Positions 7,401 through 16,770 of a DNA stretch of 43,844 bases are shown one piece after another. Source of the stretch: Promethearchaeota archaeon (lineage in GTDB: Archaea; Asgardarchaeota; Thorarchaeia; Thorarchaeales; Thorarchaeaceae). The notes under the pieces were generated by a model. That model had not been told where the DNA came from. It made no database searches and worked only from the letters and a program-made list of their open reading frames with translations. Position 1 is the first letter of the stretch, and each line of letters begins with the position of its first letter. The DNA is taken from positions 1 through 43,844 of the forward strand of contig WJMJ01000039.1 in the NCBI GenBank assembly GCA_014728035.1, given 5' to 3'. The position numbers and the translations under genes are program-made.

Positions 7401-8717
7401 TTGAGCGACTCGGAGACCTTTGACATCGTTGTTGTTGGAGCAGGTGTTATTGGAGTAGCAACTGCATACTATCTTCAGAAAAATAACCCCGACAAAAGAA
7501 TACTGATTTTGGACAGATTACCCGCAGCTGGACAAGCAAATACTGCTATGAGTGCTGCTGCTGTAAGGAATATGTTCGCTTCTTCGACAAATCAACTCCT
7601 TACTCATACATCAATAAAATGCATTGAACACATTCAGAATGAGATTGGATACGAACTTCTTTTTGAAAAGACTGGATATCTCTGGTTACTTAGTGATGAT
7701 CAATTCAATCATGAATCAGTGCAGACCTGGATGAAACGAATGGAAACTTCAGGTATTCATTACAAAGTTTTCAACAAGGAAGAACTGAAAAATATGATTC
7801 CGGGTCTCAATGTCGATTTCACTAATGACGAAGAGGCAGAACTCATGAATTTGGAAGAAGTGAGCTATGGTCTTTTCGGTGGGGATTGTGGTGTTCTCGA
7901 TCCTACAAGACTAGTCGAGTTCTATCTGGAAGAGTTCAAGAAAATAAGTGATGTCAAGCCGCGATTTGGTGTGGATGTAGAGGAACTTCTTCTCTCTGCA
8001 GACCCTCCTCTTGAACTTCCTGGTGAACCTTATGTCTGGCAAAATAAACTAGTCACTGGTGTGAAGACGAATAAGGGTGTTATTCATGCAGAAACAGTCG
8101 TTATCGCTACAGGAGCATGGGCTAATGAACTTCTTGACCCAATTGGAATGAACAGTCAAACAAAAGCAAAGAAACGTCAAATGTTTGTTCTACATGCGGA
8201 CGAGAAAGAAGGTCTTCATAAGCTGCTTGATTCAAAAGGGTTCAATGAGTTAAATTGTATTCCATTCACAATTCTCCCTTCAGCAGGAGTGTATTTCCGT
8301 CCTCAATTACAGGAGCGTGGATTCTGGATTGGATGTGGAGATAAGCTAGGACGTGCTTATCATTACAAACATACTCCTTCATTTGATGTTGCAGAGAGTA
8401 GTTATTACGAAAATAGTGTCTATCCGGTTCTTTCCAAATACATTCCTGCTTTTGAAGGAAGTCGACCAGTAAACTCCTGGGGTGGCGGATACAATTATAG
8501 TCCTGATGCAATCCCGTTTGTCTACTATGAGAACGGTGTTTTAGTTGTAAATGGAGCTAGTGGTAGCGGAATAATGAAAGCTGATGCTATGGCTAGAATA
8601 GCAGATGCACTTTATCGAGGAGAAGAAGAAGCTGAATTGTTTGGTGGGAAAAAGATTTCATCCTCAGCATTGACTATCAAAGATCGGGATGTTGAGATTG
8701 AGAGCGTAGTGATTTAG
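7401..8717 (+). CDS. FAD-dependent oxidoreductase of the DAO (glycine/D-amino acid/sarcosine oxidase) family
   Basis: The 438-residue flavoprotein begins with a Rossmann dinucleotide-binding motif (DIVVVGAGVIGVATAYYL) and the acidic end of strand 2 (LILDR). It closes with a second FAD-contacting region typical of the DAO fold (VLVVNGASGSGIMKADAMARIADAL). The middle contains the 'NKGVIHAETVVIATGAWANELL' segment, a family landmark. Members oxidise secondary or primary amino groups of small amines or amino acids; the exact substrate is not deducible, and FOXRED1/sarcosine-oxidase-like proteins are the nearest in style. The start is TTG at 7401, supported by a perfect GGAGGT at 7389-7394 with 6-nt spacing. 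A hairpin terminator follows the stop immediately. Confidence 0.85.
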   Translation: MSDSETFDIVVVGAGVIGVATAYYLQKNNPDKRILILDRLPAAGQANTAMSAAAVRNMFASSTNQLLTHTSIKCIEHIQNEIGYELLFEKTGYLWLLSDDQFNHESVQTWMKRMETSGIHYKVFNKEELKNMIPGLNVDFTNDEEAELMNLEEVSYGLFGGDCGVLDPTRLVEFYLEEFKKISDVKPRFGVDVEELLLSADPPLELPGEPYVWQNKLVTGVKTNKGVIHAETVVIATGAWANELLDPIGMNSQTKAKKRQMFVLHADEKEGLHKLLDSKGFNELNCIPFTILPSAGVYFRPQLQERGFWIGCGDKLGRAYHYKHTPSFDVAESSYYENSVYPVLSKYIPAFEGSRPVNSWGGGYNYSPDAIPFVYYENGVLVVNGASGSGIMKADAMARIADALYRGEEEAELFGGKKISSSALTIKDRDVEIESVVI

Positions 8718-8720
8718 AAT

Positions 8721-8743
8721 AAGAGGAACCAAGATTTCCTCTT
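8721..8743 (+). terminator. Intrinsic terminator-like hairpin after the oxidoreductase gene
   Basis: AAGAGGAA (8721-8728) and TTCCTCTT (8736-8743) form a perfect 8-bp stem with a 7-nt loop, followed by a pyrimidine/AT-rich stretch. It starts 4 nt after the stop codon at 8717, which fits transcript ending or 3'-end protection. Confidence 0.55.
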
Positions 8744-8782
8744 TCATATTCTATTAGTTTCTGCTAATATCTCCACAAACTG

Positions 8783-8790
8783 TATATAAG
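8783..8790 (+). promoter_or_regulatory. TATA-box-like element upstream of first sensor kinase
   Basis: TATATAAG lies in otherwise mixed sequence. An archaeal TATA box sits about 25 nt before the transcription start, which predicts a start near 8810-8815. That would give a leader of about 45 nt before the TTG start at 8855. Confidence 0.45.
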
Positions 8791-8854
8791 GCAGTTTCAG
8801 TATTTCGTGTATAGATGTTACATAGGACCATACAGTCAATGGGGGACTGAATAT

Positions 8855-11800
8855 TTGACCAAAGCTAAAGTGCTAATTGTAGATGATGAACCACATTTAC
8901 TTTCATTAGCAAAGAGATTCCTTGAGCGAGAAAATAGTAATATCGAGGTCGTGACAGTCAAAACTGCAGCTGATGCACTTGATTTGATAGAGCGAACCGA
9001 ATTTGATATCATTGTTTCTGACTATCAAATGAGAGAGATGGATGGGCTTGAACTATTAGAGATAATCAGGGAGAGTGGAAATGATATCCCTTTCATTATA
9101 TGGACTGGACGGTCACGAGAGGAGGTAGCTATTCGAGCTTTAAATTTGGGTGCAACTCATTATGTAAAGAAAGGAGCAGATATCAAGAGTCAATATGTGC
9201 AGCTTTGTCATTTGATTACACAAGCTGTTGAACATCATCGTGCACATTATGCTTTAATTGAGAGCGAAGAAAAATACCGTACTCTTACAGAGGAGTCAAT
9301 CTTTGGTGTGGAGATCTTCCGTGTTGACCCTTTTGAGGTCTTGTACGTAAATAATGCAATGACCAGAATCTTAGGATATCCTACTGAAGAGTTCTATAAT
9401 GCGGATATGCAAGCATTACAGGAAATCATGCATCCTGATGATATGAAGAAATATGCTGAAATTATTGAAAAACTTGCTAAGCGCGAGAAGATTCACTTAG
9501 AAAATATTCGACTAAAACATTCAGATGGTCATTATGTACATATCCAAGTGAGTGTTTCTCAGATTGCGTTTCAGGGAGAACCATGTCATATTGGTTTTGC
9601 AATTGATATAACTGATCTAGTGAAGAAATCCAAGGAAATTGAAGAAAAGACATCGTTACTTGAAGGAATTAATCGAATTCTATTAGAAGCACACTCATCT
9701 AATGACCGTGAAGCAATTGGTAAAATTGCTCTTTCCATTGCTAAACAGATTACAGATAGTAAGTATGGTGCAATTCTAAGTTTATTGGGGAACGAAGAAA
9801 TTGATTTTTGGGTTGTTGCTGATGAAGTAATAAGAGATACCACTGTTTCTCGTCCCGAAGAGGGTTTTCCATATTCAGGGGCATGGGGAAAAGCTATCCT
9901 TGAAGGAAAAAGCTTGTACATCAATGATTATGCTTCATCATTCCCAGACTTTGACCCTCCTGAAGGACATATAGATATAGAATCTGTACTCATAGTTCCA
10001 ATAAAGACAGCAGAAACTCGAAGAGGAGTCATCGGATTAGCAAACAAACCTGGTGGTTATTCATCTTCCGATTTAGAGATGATTGAAACATTATCCATTA
10101 CTATTGCAGAGATTCTAATCACAACACACCAGGAAGAACTATTTCGAAGAATTCAACAAATATCTCCATTATATCTCGACCTTCTTGATACAATCTTTAT
10201 TGCACTTGATGATAGAGGTAGAGTTGTTAGTGCTAACAAGACTGCTTGTAAAGTACTTGATATCTCGCAACATGAAATATTTGGAATGGATTGGTTTAGA
10301 TTTTTTGTACCTCCTGAAGAATCAGATGAAGTTAGACATGTATTTGATTCCATGATTTCAGGAGAAATTGATCCAGTGGAAATATATACAAATCAGGTGA
10401 TAACTACTTCTGGAGAAAAACGATTAATCCGATGGTACAATACATATTATAGGAATTCTGATGGGGAAATTGCTGGTAGTTATTCAACTGGTATTGATGT
10501 TACTGAAGCACACCAAATGGAATTAGAATTATCTAAGAAAGAAAAAATGTATCAGACTCTTTTTGAAGGAGCTGATATCCCTATTATGTTGGTGAGTGAA
10601 GAGGGAAAATATCTTGATGCAAATCCAGCTGCTTTGGAATTTCTTGAGTGCTCACTTGAAGAACTTAAAACAAAATATGTATGGGACTTCTCTGTTGATG
10701 TAGAACAGGATAAATCTGATCATTCACCATTTGTTTCTTCTCGACAAAACATCACCAAATACATAATCAATGGAAAAGTGAAAGTTCTATCACTTACTGT
10801 TCATCCAGTTGAATCTGTTGATGGTACTGTCCTATTTGGAATTGGTATCGATATCACAGACCAGATTGAAGAGCAGGAGGCATTTCTAATCGAAGCAAAG
10901 CAACAGAAAGCTTTTCTTGATTCTCTTAGGGATGGCGTCTGGTATCTTGATTCAGAATGGAAGACACAATATGTTAATCCTATGATGGCTGAAATTCTTG
11001 GTTATTCTGTTGATGAGATGAAAGGAAAAGGGTTGCTGGATTTTGTATTTCCTGAACATCTTGAAGAAACTGTTGCGAAAATGCAAGCTAGAGAAGAAGG
11101 AGAAGTAGAAGATCATGAATTCATATTTCAAAGAAAAAATGGTTCTTCTATTTTTACCGAAGTTCGTGCTTCGCCAGTATTTGATGAGACTGGACAAGTC
11201 ATTGGAGCTATAGCAGCAGTTTCTGACATGACCAAATGGAAAGAAAGTGAACAAAAATTAGTAAAACAAAAAGAAGAACTTAGTGATTTTGCTCACAGAA
11301 TGAGCCACGATTTAAAAGCACTACTTCACAATATTTTGGGATATAACGAGCTAATCGAAGAAGAAAATGAGTCAGCATTTACTGAAGGAATACGAAGACA
11401 GGTAGACCGAATCCAATCCTTGTTAGAACGTTCTGTAGAATTAGCAGATTCCGGTCAAATTATTGGCAAAAAAGAACCACTCTCATTGGAACATCTTCTT
11501 GACGAACTTCGAAGCGAATATTTGTCCGATTCCGTCAGATTAGAAATCGGAGAATTACCTAAAGTGAGAGGGGACCGTTATAAGCTAGACCAAGTTTTCT
11601 CGAATCTGATAAGAAATGCAATTGAACATGCAGATCCGACGACTATTTCGGTCACTTCTGAAGCACATGAAGACTACTCAGATATCCTAGTAAGGAATGA
11701 TGGATTACCAATTGACCCAGAACTACGTCCCCTTCTTCTTACTTCTCAAATAAGTTCAAAGGCCGGTGGGGGCATGGGTCTAGTTATTGTTGAGAGAATA

Positions 11801-11905
11801 ATTCAGGCACATCACTGGAAAATTTCTCTAGATAAAACTGAGAAGACGATATTTAGAATCCGGATACCAAAATCCGATATTGTATCAGAAGGACATATCT
11901 CCTAA
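8855..11905 (+). CDS. REC-PAS-GAF-PAS-PAS-PAS hybrid sensor histidine kinase
   Basis: This large (1016-residue) cytoplasmic signalling protein has no clear membrane segments. An N-terminal receiver (residues 4-125) has acidic pair Asp10/Asp11, phosphoacceptor Asp56 (IVSDYQM) and Lys105/106. Then come PAS (about 140-255), GAF (about 265-425), three further PAS domains (about 435-555, 560-670, 685-800), a dimerisation helix with phospho-His818 (RMSHDLK) and an ATP-binding domain (N-box NLIRNAIEH, G-box GGGMGL). The receiver at the N-terminus means the kinase probably receives phosphate or controls its own activity through it. I chose TTG 8855 (MTKAKVLIVDD) over GTG 8807, because a purine-rich GGGGGA lies upstream and the TATA box sits about 70 nt away, as in the paralogue that follows. 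Its signal is unknown. Confidence 0.85.
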   Translation: MTKAKVLIVDDEPHLLSLAKRFLERENSNIEVVTVKTAADALDLIERTEFDIIVSDYQMREMDGLELLEIIRESGNDIPFIIWTGRSREEVAIRALNLGATHYVKKGADIKSQYVQLCHLITQAVEHHRAHYALIESEEKYRTLTEESIFGVEIFRVDPFEVLYVNNAMTRILGYPTEEFYNADMQALQEIMHPDDMKKYAEIIEKLAKREKIHLENIRLKHSDGHYVHIQVSVSQIAFQGEPCHIGFAIDITDLVKKSKEIEEKTSLLEGINRILLEAHSSNDREAIGKIALSIAKQITDSKYGAILSLLGNEEIDFWVVADEVIRDTTVSRPEEGFPYSGAWGKAILEGKSLYINDYASSFPDFDPPEGHIDIESVLIVPIKTAETRRGVIGLANKPGGYSSSDLEMIETLSITIAEILITTHQEELFRRIQQISPLYLDLLDTIFIALDDRGRVVSANKTACKVLDISQHEIFGMDWFRFFVPPEESDEVRHVFDSMISGEIDPVEIYTNQVITTSGEKRLIRWYNTYYRNSDGEIAGSYSTGIDVTEAHQMELELSKKEKMYQTLFEGADIPIMLVSEEGKYLDANPAALEFLECSLEELKTKYVWDFSVDVEQDKSDHSPFVSSRQNITKYIINGKVKVLSLTVHPVESVDGTVLFGIGIDITDQIEEQEAFLIEAKQQKAFLDSLRDGVWYLDSEWKTQYVNPMMAEILGYSVDEMKGKGLLDFVFPEHLEETVAKMQAREEGEVEDHEFIFQRKNGSSIFTEVRASPVFDETGQVIGAIAAVSDMTKWKESEQKLVKQKEELSDFAHRMSHDLKALLHNILGYNELIEEENESAFTEGIRRQVDRIQSLLERSVELADSGQIIGKKEPLSLEHLLDELRSEYLSDSVRLEIGELPKVRGDRYKLDQVFSNLIRNAIEHADPTTISVTSEAHEDYSDILVRNDGLPIDPELRPLLLTSQISSKAGGGMGLVIVERIIQAHHWKISLDKTEKTIFRIRIPKSDIVSEGHIS

Positions 11906-11913
11906 GAGGATTT

Positions 11914-11923
11914 ACATATAATA
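11914..11923 (+). promoter_or_regulatory. TATA-like element upstream of second sensor kinase
   Basis: ACATATAATA lies about 70 nt upstream of the ATG at 11985. That is the same distance as for the first kinase's TATA box from its TTG start, and both genes have a GGGGAC-type motif just before the start. This suggests separate transcription of the second paralogue. Confidence 0.3.
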
Positions 11924-11984
11924 ATGCATAGAATGTAAGCTACGACTTGAATATATTAACTCAGAAATTGAGTAGGGGACAGGA

Positions 11985-14900
11985 ATGAAAGAATCCGAGT
12001 CTACGATACGTATATTGGTTATTGATGATGACGAGGATTTACTGAATATCGCAGAGGTATATCTCAGACGATTAGATTCACAATTCGAGATTACCACTGT
12101 GAATAATCCAAAAAAAGGATTAAGAATGATCCGTAGTGGTCGATTTGACCTCGTCGTCTGTGATTATCAGATGCCAGTACTTAGTGGGTTAGAGATTCTT
12201 AGAACAATAAGAGAAGAAGACAATCAGATTCCATTTATTATCTTTACCGGCCGTTCTCGTGAAGAAGTTGCGATTCAAGCTCTTAACCTTGGAGCAACAA
12301 ATTTCATCAAGAAAGGATCGGATCCAAAGAGTCAATACACAGAATTAGCACATTTGATAAAAAATGCTGTTAGACATAGGAGAGATAGTTTAGCTCTGGT
12401 TGAATATCAGAAGGAACTAGAACTTAGAAATAGGATATCCTCAGTGTTTCTTACCAAGACTGACGAAGATATGTTCTATGAAGTTTTGAATATCTTCATT
12501 GAAGCTCTGTCAAGCAATTTTGGTATTTTTGGTTATGTTGATGAAGAAGGGAATTACATCTGTCCCACGTTAACACGGGAAATTTGGGATGCTTGTCAAG
12601 TAAGTGATAAAACCCTAATTTATCCCCCTGATGAGTGGGGAGGTCTTTGGGCAAAATCAATGAAAGAGAAGAAAATCCAGCACTCCAATGGACCGTTCAA
12701 TCTTCCTGAAGGTCATGTACAGATTAAACGTGTAATCAGTTGCCCAATTATCTATCAAGGTGAATCAATTGGCAATATTCTTGTGGCTGACAAAGAAACC
12801 GAATATGATGAGAATGATATTCGAATATTGGAAACACTGACCAGCGCTCTTGCTCCAATTCTCTATGCATATCTCCAACGTGATCGTAAAGAGCGTCAAC
12901 GACTCCTGGCTGAATCAGCTTTGCGCGAAGAACGGAAGAAGTATCGAGAGTTATACAACAATGCGTTAGTTGGTTTGATTAGAGCAAAACTTAGTGATGG
13001 TATCATTCTTGAATGTAATGACACATTTGCATCGATGATCGGATTTGATAATTCAGAAGCAGTACAAGGTAAAAGAATTGTTAAAGCAATGCATGTAGAC
13101 AAGGAAGATGTAATTCGTGTTGAAAGAGAAATACGAACTGGTTCGTGTATTACTGAGCTTTCCTTGAAATTGCTAAATGGTAATAACATCAGAATTAGAC
13201 TCCAAGCAAAAGCTTACTTTGAACAAGATTTCTTTGAAGCTACCGTCATTGATATGACAGAAGAACAGCGAGCAAGAGAATTACTGAAGTATAGCGAAGA
13301 CAAATTCCGGAATATCTTCGAATTGTCTCCAATAGGTTTGGCAATTCTAGATTCAGATGGATGTATCCTAGAAGCAAACAGCTCTATCCTGAATACATTC
13401 GGTGTGAAAAATTTGCACGACGTTCTTGGTTACAATATTTTCCAAGATCCGAACCTATCTCTTGAAGGGAGAAAGAAAGTTGTGTCGAATGGAGCATATG
13501 GAGCAATTGCTCCATATGATTTTTCATTAGTTCAGAATAGGTCATTATATCACACTTCCAGAAATGATGTAGCATTTTTCGATGCAACATTTATTTCCTT
13601 TGAGAGTATGCTCAATACTCAATTTTACCTCTTTACAGTAAATGAAGTCACTGTTCTGAAGAAAATTGAAATGAAATTGAGAGAATCTGAAGAGAATTGG
13701 AAACGATTGATACAGCATTCTCGGGATGTATTTGTACAAACTGATAAATATGGCGAAATCATATTTGTCAATAGATCATTAAGCGGCATCCCTGCTGAAA
13801 AATTGATTGGCCAAAATGTTTTTGATTATATTAAAACTTCTCTCTATGATGATAAAGAGCTATTAGAAACCGTAACTAAGAATGGTGAGATTGTAGAATA
13901 TCAGTCGAGATATTTTGACGAAGAAGAGTATATTTTGGAAATTACTGCATCACCAACGTTTGAGAATGGACGGATTTCTGGAATGATTTTGAAAGTTTCA
14001 AATGTCACTGAACGAGAAAACTTATTGGAAAAACTGAAAGCCTCAGAATTGAAATATAGGACTTTAGCAGAGAAATCCGTACAAGGTGTTACTCTTTTTC
14101 AAGATAGTAAATGTGTTTACGTAAATTCAGCACTATGCAAATTAGTAGGTTATTCAGCAGATGAGATTCTAGGAGAAAAAGTTGAATCAATTGTTGAGAT
14201 ATTGCACGAAGATGATAGAGAGAAAGCACTCAGAAGATTCTATGAGAAATATTCTGGAAAAAGCAACAGGCAATCTATGGAATACAGGTTTGTCCACAAG
14301 GATGGAACTATTAAATGGGTTGAATTGTTTTCATCCCTAATTCACATAGAAAAAAAACAAATGTTACAAATTCTTGTGATAGATATTTCTGAGAGAAAAC
14401 AATACCAACAAAGACTAGAAAAAGAACGTCAGAAACTATTTGATGTACTTGAAAATATTCCAGCATTTGTATTTATATCAAAACCAGGGGGGATAATTGA
14501 ATGGATGAATCCTATAGCTAAGAGTCTATTCGAGAAAGAATTCATTCTATCTGAAGATGATGATGCAATTATGCCAATGCCTGATGGTATTGATACTAAA
14601 CGAGGAAGTTTAAGAGATATTGAATGGACTACAGGGGACGGAAAAACATTCACAATCCGGTCAAGTCCTTTTATTGATATCACTGGTGAAAGAATGATTC
14701 TACATGTTGGAATAGATATCTCAGAACGTGTTGAATTCGAGAAGCAATTAAGAAGTAAGAAGGCTGAACTTAGTGAGTTCGTTGAAAGAATCGCTCATGA
14801 CCTACGAGGGATGCTCCAAGTTATTTCTGGTAGAGTTAGCTTAATTGAAGGGAAACAAAACCAGGAGAATGTGACTGAGATTCAAGATACCATTCATATG

Positions 14901-15380
14901 ATTCAGACTCTGCTCTCCAAGTCCGTTGCACTCGCAGATGCAGGGCTTATTATAGGCGATTTGACCGATGTTGATTTGAATGAATTAGTCAACAAAATAG
15001 CAAGGACCGTCATACCTGAAACTATCAAATTTGAAAGCGACCATTTACCAAAAGTTTATGCTGATCGTGAGAAATTATCACAAGTTGTGTTGAATTTACT
15101 GAGAAATGCTATTGAACATGGAAAACCTACTAAAATCAGCATTCTATCGGAAGAAACCGAATCACATTCAGATATTATATTTGTAAATAATGGTATACCG
15201 ATAGATTCCAGTATTCGCGATTCAGTCCTTTCACCAAGTTTTACAAGAAAATCAAAGAGGGGTATTGGATTGAAGATTGTTAGTAGGATTGTTTACGCTC
15301 ATGGTTGGGAGATATCTTTAGATGATAAAGAAGATACTAGCTTCCGGATTCGTATTCCAATTCAACATATAATAAAGTAG
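11985..15380 (+). CDS. REC-GAF-multi-PAS hybrid sensor histidine kinase (paralogue of preceding gene)
   Basis: This 1131-residue protein is a second REC-kinase, clearly related to its neighbour. The receiver segments GRSREEVAIQALNLGAT and KGSDPKSQY are nearly identical between the two. Order: receiver (residues 8-130; Asp14/15, phosphoacceptor Asp60 in VVCDYQMP), GAF (about 145-300), five PAS domains spanning about 320-915, a dimerisation helix with phospho-His938 (RIAHDLRG), and an ATPase domain (N-box NLLRNAIEHG, G-box SKRGIGLKIV). PAS and GAF number and order differ from the paralogue, so sensing has diverged while input (REC) and output modules are conserved. No DNA-binding output domain or separate response regulator is nearby. 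The ATG start has GGGGACAGG just upstream. Confidence 0.87.
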   Translation: MKESESTIRILVIDDDEDLLNIAEVYLRRLDSQFEITTVNNPKKGLRMIRSGRFDLVVCDYQMPVLSGLEILRTIREEDNQIPFIIFTGRSREEVAIQALNLGATNFIKKGSDPKSQYTELAHLIKNAVRHRRDSLALVEYQKELELRNRISSVFLTKTDEDMFYEVLNIFIEALSSNFGIFGYVDEEGNYICPTLTREIWDACQVSDKTLIYPPDEWGGLWAKSMKEKKIQHSNGPFNLPEGHVQIKRVISCPIIYQGESIGNILVADKETEYDENDIRILETLTSALAPILYAYLQRDRKERQRLLAESALREERKKYRELYNNALVGLIRAKLSDGIILECNDTFASMIGFDNSEAVQGKRIVKAMHVDKEDVIRVEREIRTGSCITELSLKLLNGNNIRIRLQAKAYFEQDFFEATVIDMTEEQRARELLKYSEDKFRNIFELSPIGLAILDSDGCILEANSSILNTFGVKNLHDVLGYNIFQDPNLSLEGRKKVVSNGAYGAIAPYDFSLVQNRSLYHTSRNDVAFFDATFISFESMLNTQFYLFTVNEVTVLKKIEMKLRESEENWKRLIQHSRDVFVQTDKYGEIIFVNRSLSGIPAEKLIGQNVFDYIKTSLYDDKELLETVTKNGEIVEYQSRYFDEEEYILEITASPTFENGRISGMILKVSNVTERENLLEKLKASELKYRTLAEKSVQGVTLFQDSKCVYVNSALCKLVGYSADEILGEKVESIVEILHEDDREKALRRFYEKYSGKSNRQSMEYRFVHKDGTIKWVELFSSLIHIEKKQMLQILVIDISERKQYQQRLEKERQKLFDVLENIPAFVFISKPGGIIEWMNPIAKSLFEKEFILSEDDDAIMPMPDGIDTKRGSLRDIEWTTGDGKTFTIRSSPFIDITGERMILHVGIDISERVEFEKQLRSKKAELSEFVERIAHDLRGMLQVISGRVSLIEGKQNQENVTEIQDTIHMIQTLLSKSVALADAGLIIGDLTDVDLNELVNKIARTVIPETIKFESDHLPKVYADREKLSQVVLNLLRNAIEHGKPTKISILSEETESHSDIIFVNNGIPIDSSIRDSVLSPSFTRKSKRGIGLKIVSRIVYAHGWEISLDDKEDTSFRIRIPIQHIIK

Positions 15381-15393
15381 TACTAATGGATAT

Positions 15394-16218
15394 TCATTCT
15401 TGAGTATTGTCCATTATACTGACAGGTACTCTCATCTCTTTATCAAACTTCCATGGAATATCTAGAGTTACTTTGAGCTCAAATTGGATTTTAATTAGGT
15501 CACTTTTGAAGGGAAATGGCCAAGCTGGATAAGTCAACAGAGTGGGCTCGAACCATGTACCTCGTGACATTTCTGAATCTTCAATATAGATTTCTGAAAC
15601 AGTTCTTACGCTTTTTCGCTTTCTCCCTTGAGGTGAGACCTCTTCTATCTGCAAAATTTCCACTCTTACACCACGCATTTTTAGGTCCGGATCGATACAG
15701 AGTTTGATTGGAAAACGTTTTCCTGGGATTATCCTAATATCTGGTACCTCAAGTCTCGCGATGATAATTCCTTCTTCTTCAATGGTAGCATTCTCACTCT
15801 GAATATCGGGAGGTGCGTGTTCCTCTCTCACTCGAACTTCTTGTTTATCAGATTTATCGAACGCCCATGAAATCTCAATTTTTGCTTCGATATGATAACG
15901 AATACTGGAATAGGCTCCTACAAACGTAGCTGGTGAGCCATCTGGGATTTTAAATGAGAAACCATAGATATTTTCTCCTTCCTGCAAAGTGGTCTTTTCT
16001 GCGATGATTTTCTGTTCCTGTACATGGTCTCGTTGTTCTATGATATCATGTTTATGTCTTCCAGAACCAATTGTTATCCGCGATTCTTCCAAACCATGAA
16101 AGGTGATCCATATTTTTTCACAACTGAACTCTTTATTGCTTTTCACAATCAAAGTTCCATCTACTGTTTCTCCAGCTTCATAGAATTTTTTTGGGAGCTT
16201 TATCTCAACCTTCTTCAT
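15394..16218 (-). CDS. Arrestin-fold protein (Arrestin_N/C-like)
   Basis: The 274-residue beta-rich protein matches the arrestin/alpha-arrestin fold. The N-terminal half has the family pattern KKFYEAGETVDGTLIVKS, then WITFHGLEES. Later come the characteristic LQEGENIYGFSFKIP, a P-rich turn, FVGAYSSIRYHIEAKI and a C-terminal half (about residues 150-270) of a second beta sandwich (VPDIRIIPGKRFPIKLCI). Eukaryotic arrestins and the retromer subunit VPS26 share this fold and act as adaptors. In prokaryotes, Spo0M-like proteins are the better known members. A role as a signalling or trafficking adaptor is inference only. It converges with the second sensor kinase (13 nt between stops). It has no Cys-rich zinc site and no membrane segment. 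Confidence 0.75.
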   Translation of the reverse strand: MKKVEIKLPKKFYEAGETVDGTLIVKSNKEFSCEKIWITFHGLEESRITIGSGRHKHDIIEQRDHVQEQKIIAEKTTLQEGENIYGFSFKIPDGSPATFVGAYSSIRYHIEAKIEISWAFDKSDKQEVRVREEHAPPDIQSENATIEEEGIIIARLEVPDIRIIPGKRFPIKLCIDPDLKMRGVRVEILQIEEVSPQGRKRKSVRTVSEIYIEDSEMSRGTWFEPTLLTYPAWPFPFKSDLIKIQFELKVTLDIPWKFDKEMRVPVSIMDNTQE

Positions 16219-16388
16219 AATAGCTCTACTCCTCTCATGGATGATACGATTTTAACAATACCAATTATTGAATGATTCACCTAAATCATATTAAATACTA
16301 CCTTCAATACCTTCGACTTAGGTAAATGAATTCTAACTATCATACACTTTTACATAGTATTTATCAGATATTTTTTGCTAGGTTTCTT

Positions 16389-16730
16389 ATGAAAATAGAG
16401 GATTACGAATTTGGAAAAGTAAAAATCAATGGTAAGAAATATGAAGACGATCTTATCATTATTGATGGGACTATTTACCCGAAATGGTGGAGAAAAGAGG
16501 GACATAACCTTCATCTGGAAGACCTGACTGAAATATTCTCCAGAAAACCAGACACACTGATAGTAGGAACTGGGTTTTATGGACGTATGAAAGTATCTGA
16601 GGAGATAGAAAAAGAATTGGAACAGATTGGATGCAAGCTGATAGTGAAGAAGACAAAGGACGCTGCCAAAATCTTCAATGAAATTTCCGATGATAAGACG
16701 ATCGCTTTAGCTATTCATCTCACCTGTTAG
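16389..16730 (+). CDS. Mth938-like domain protein (AAMDC/NDUFAF3 family, DUF498)
   Basis: The 113-residue protein carries the full Mth938 domain. MKIEDYEFGKVKINGKKY opens it, followed by a central PKWWRKEGHNLHLEDL segment, TLIVGTGFYGRMKVSEE and the C-terminal ALAIHLTC. These match the archaeal Mth938 protein and its human relatives AAMDC and NDUFAF3 (a complex I assembly factor). The biochemical function in archaea is not known. ATG 16389 gives the normal length; an upstream in-frame ATG at 16326 adds a hydrophobic 21-residue stretch unlike the family. An AGG sequence lies upstream of the chosen ATG. It sits between the divergent arrestin-like gene and the convergent glycosidase gene. Confidence 0.85.
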   Translation: MKIEDYEFGKVKINGKKYEDDLIIIDGTIYPKWWRKEGHNLHLEDLTEIFSRKPDTLIVGTGFYGRMKVSEEIEKELEQIGCKLIVKKTKDAAKIFNEISDDKTIALAIHLTC

Positions 16731-16770
16731 TGGTTTCACTTACTGATTATACTTTCATTCTACTTTCATT

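Noticed and set aside
8807..8854. GTG start for the first kinase adding 16 residues
   Set aside because: The added residues (MYRCYIGPYSQWGTEY) precede the receiver fold without similarity, and the predicted transcription start falls at about that place.
12896..13189. Minus-strand open frame of 97 codons inside the second kinase
   Set aside because: It is antisense to a clear PAS region, with no ribosome binding site or recognisable domain.
15540..15560. A tRNA T-loop-like GGCTCGAACC string
   Set aside because: It lies within the arrestin-like gene, and no matching acceptor, D or anticodon stems surround it.
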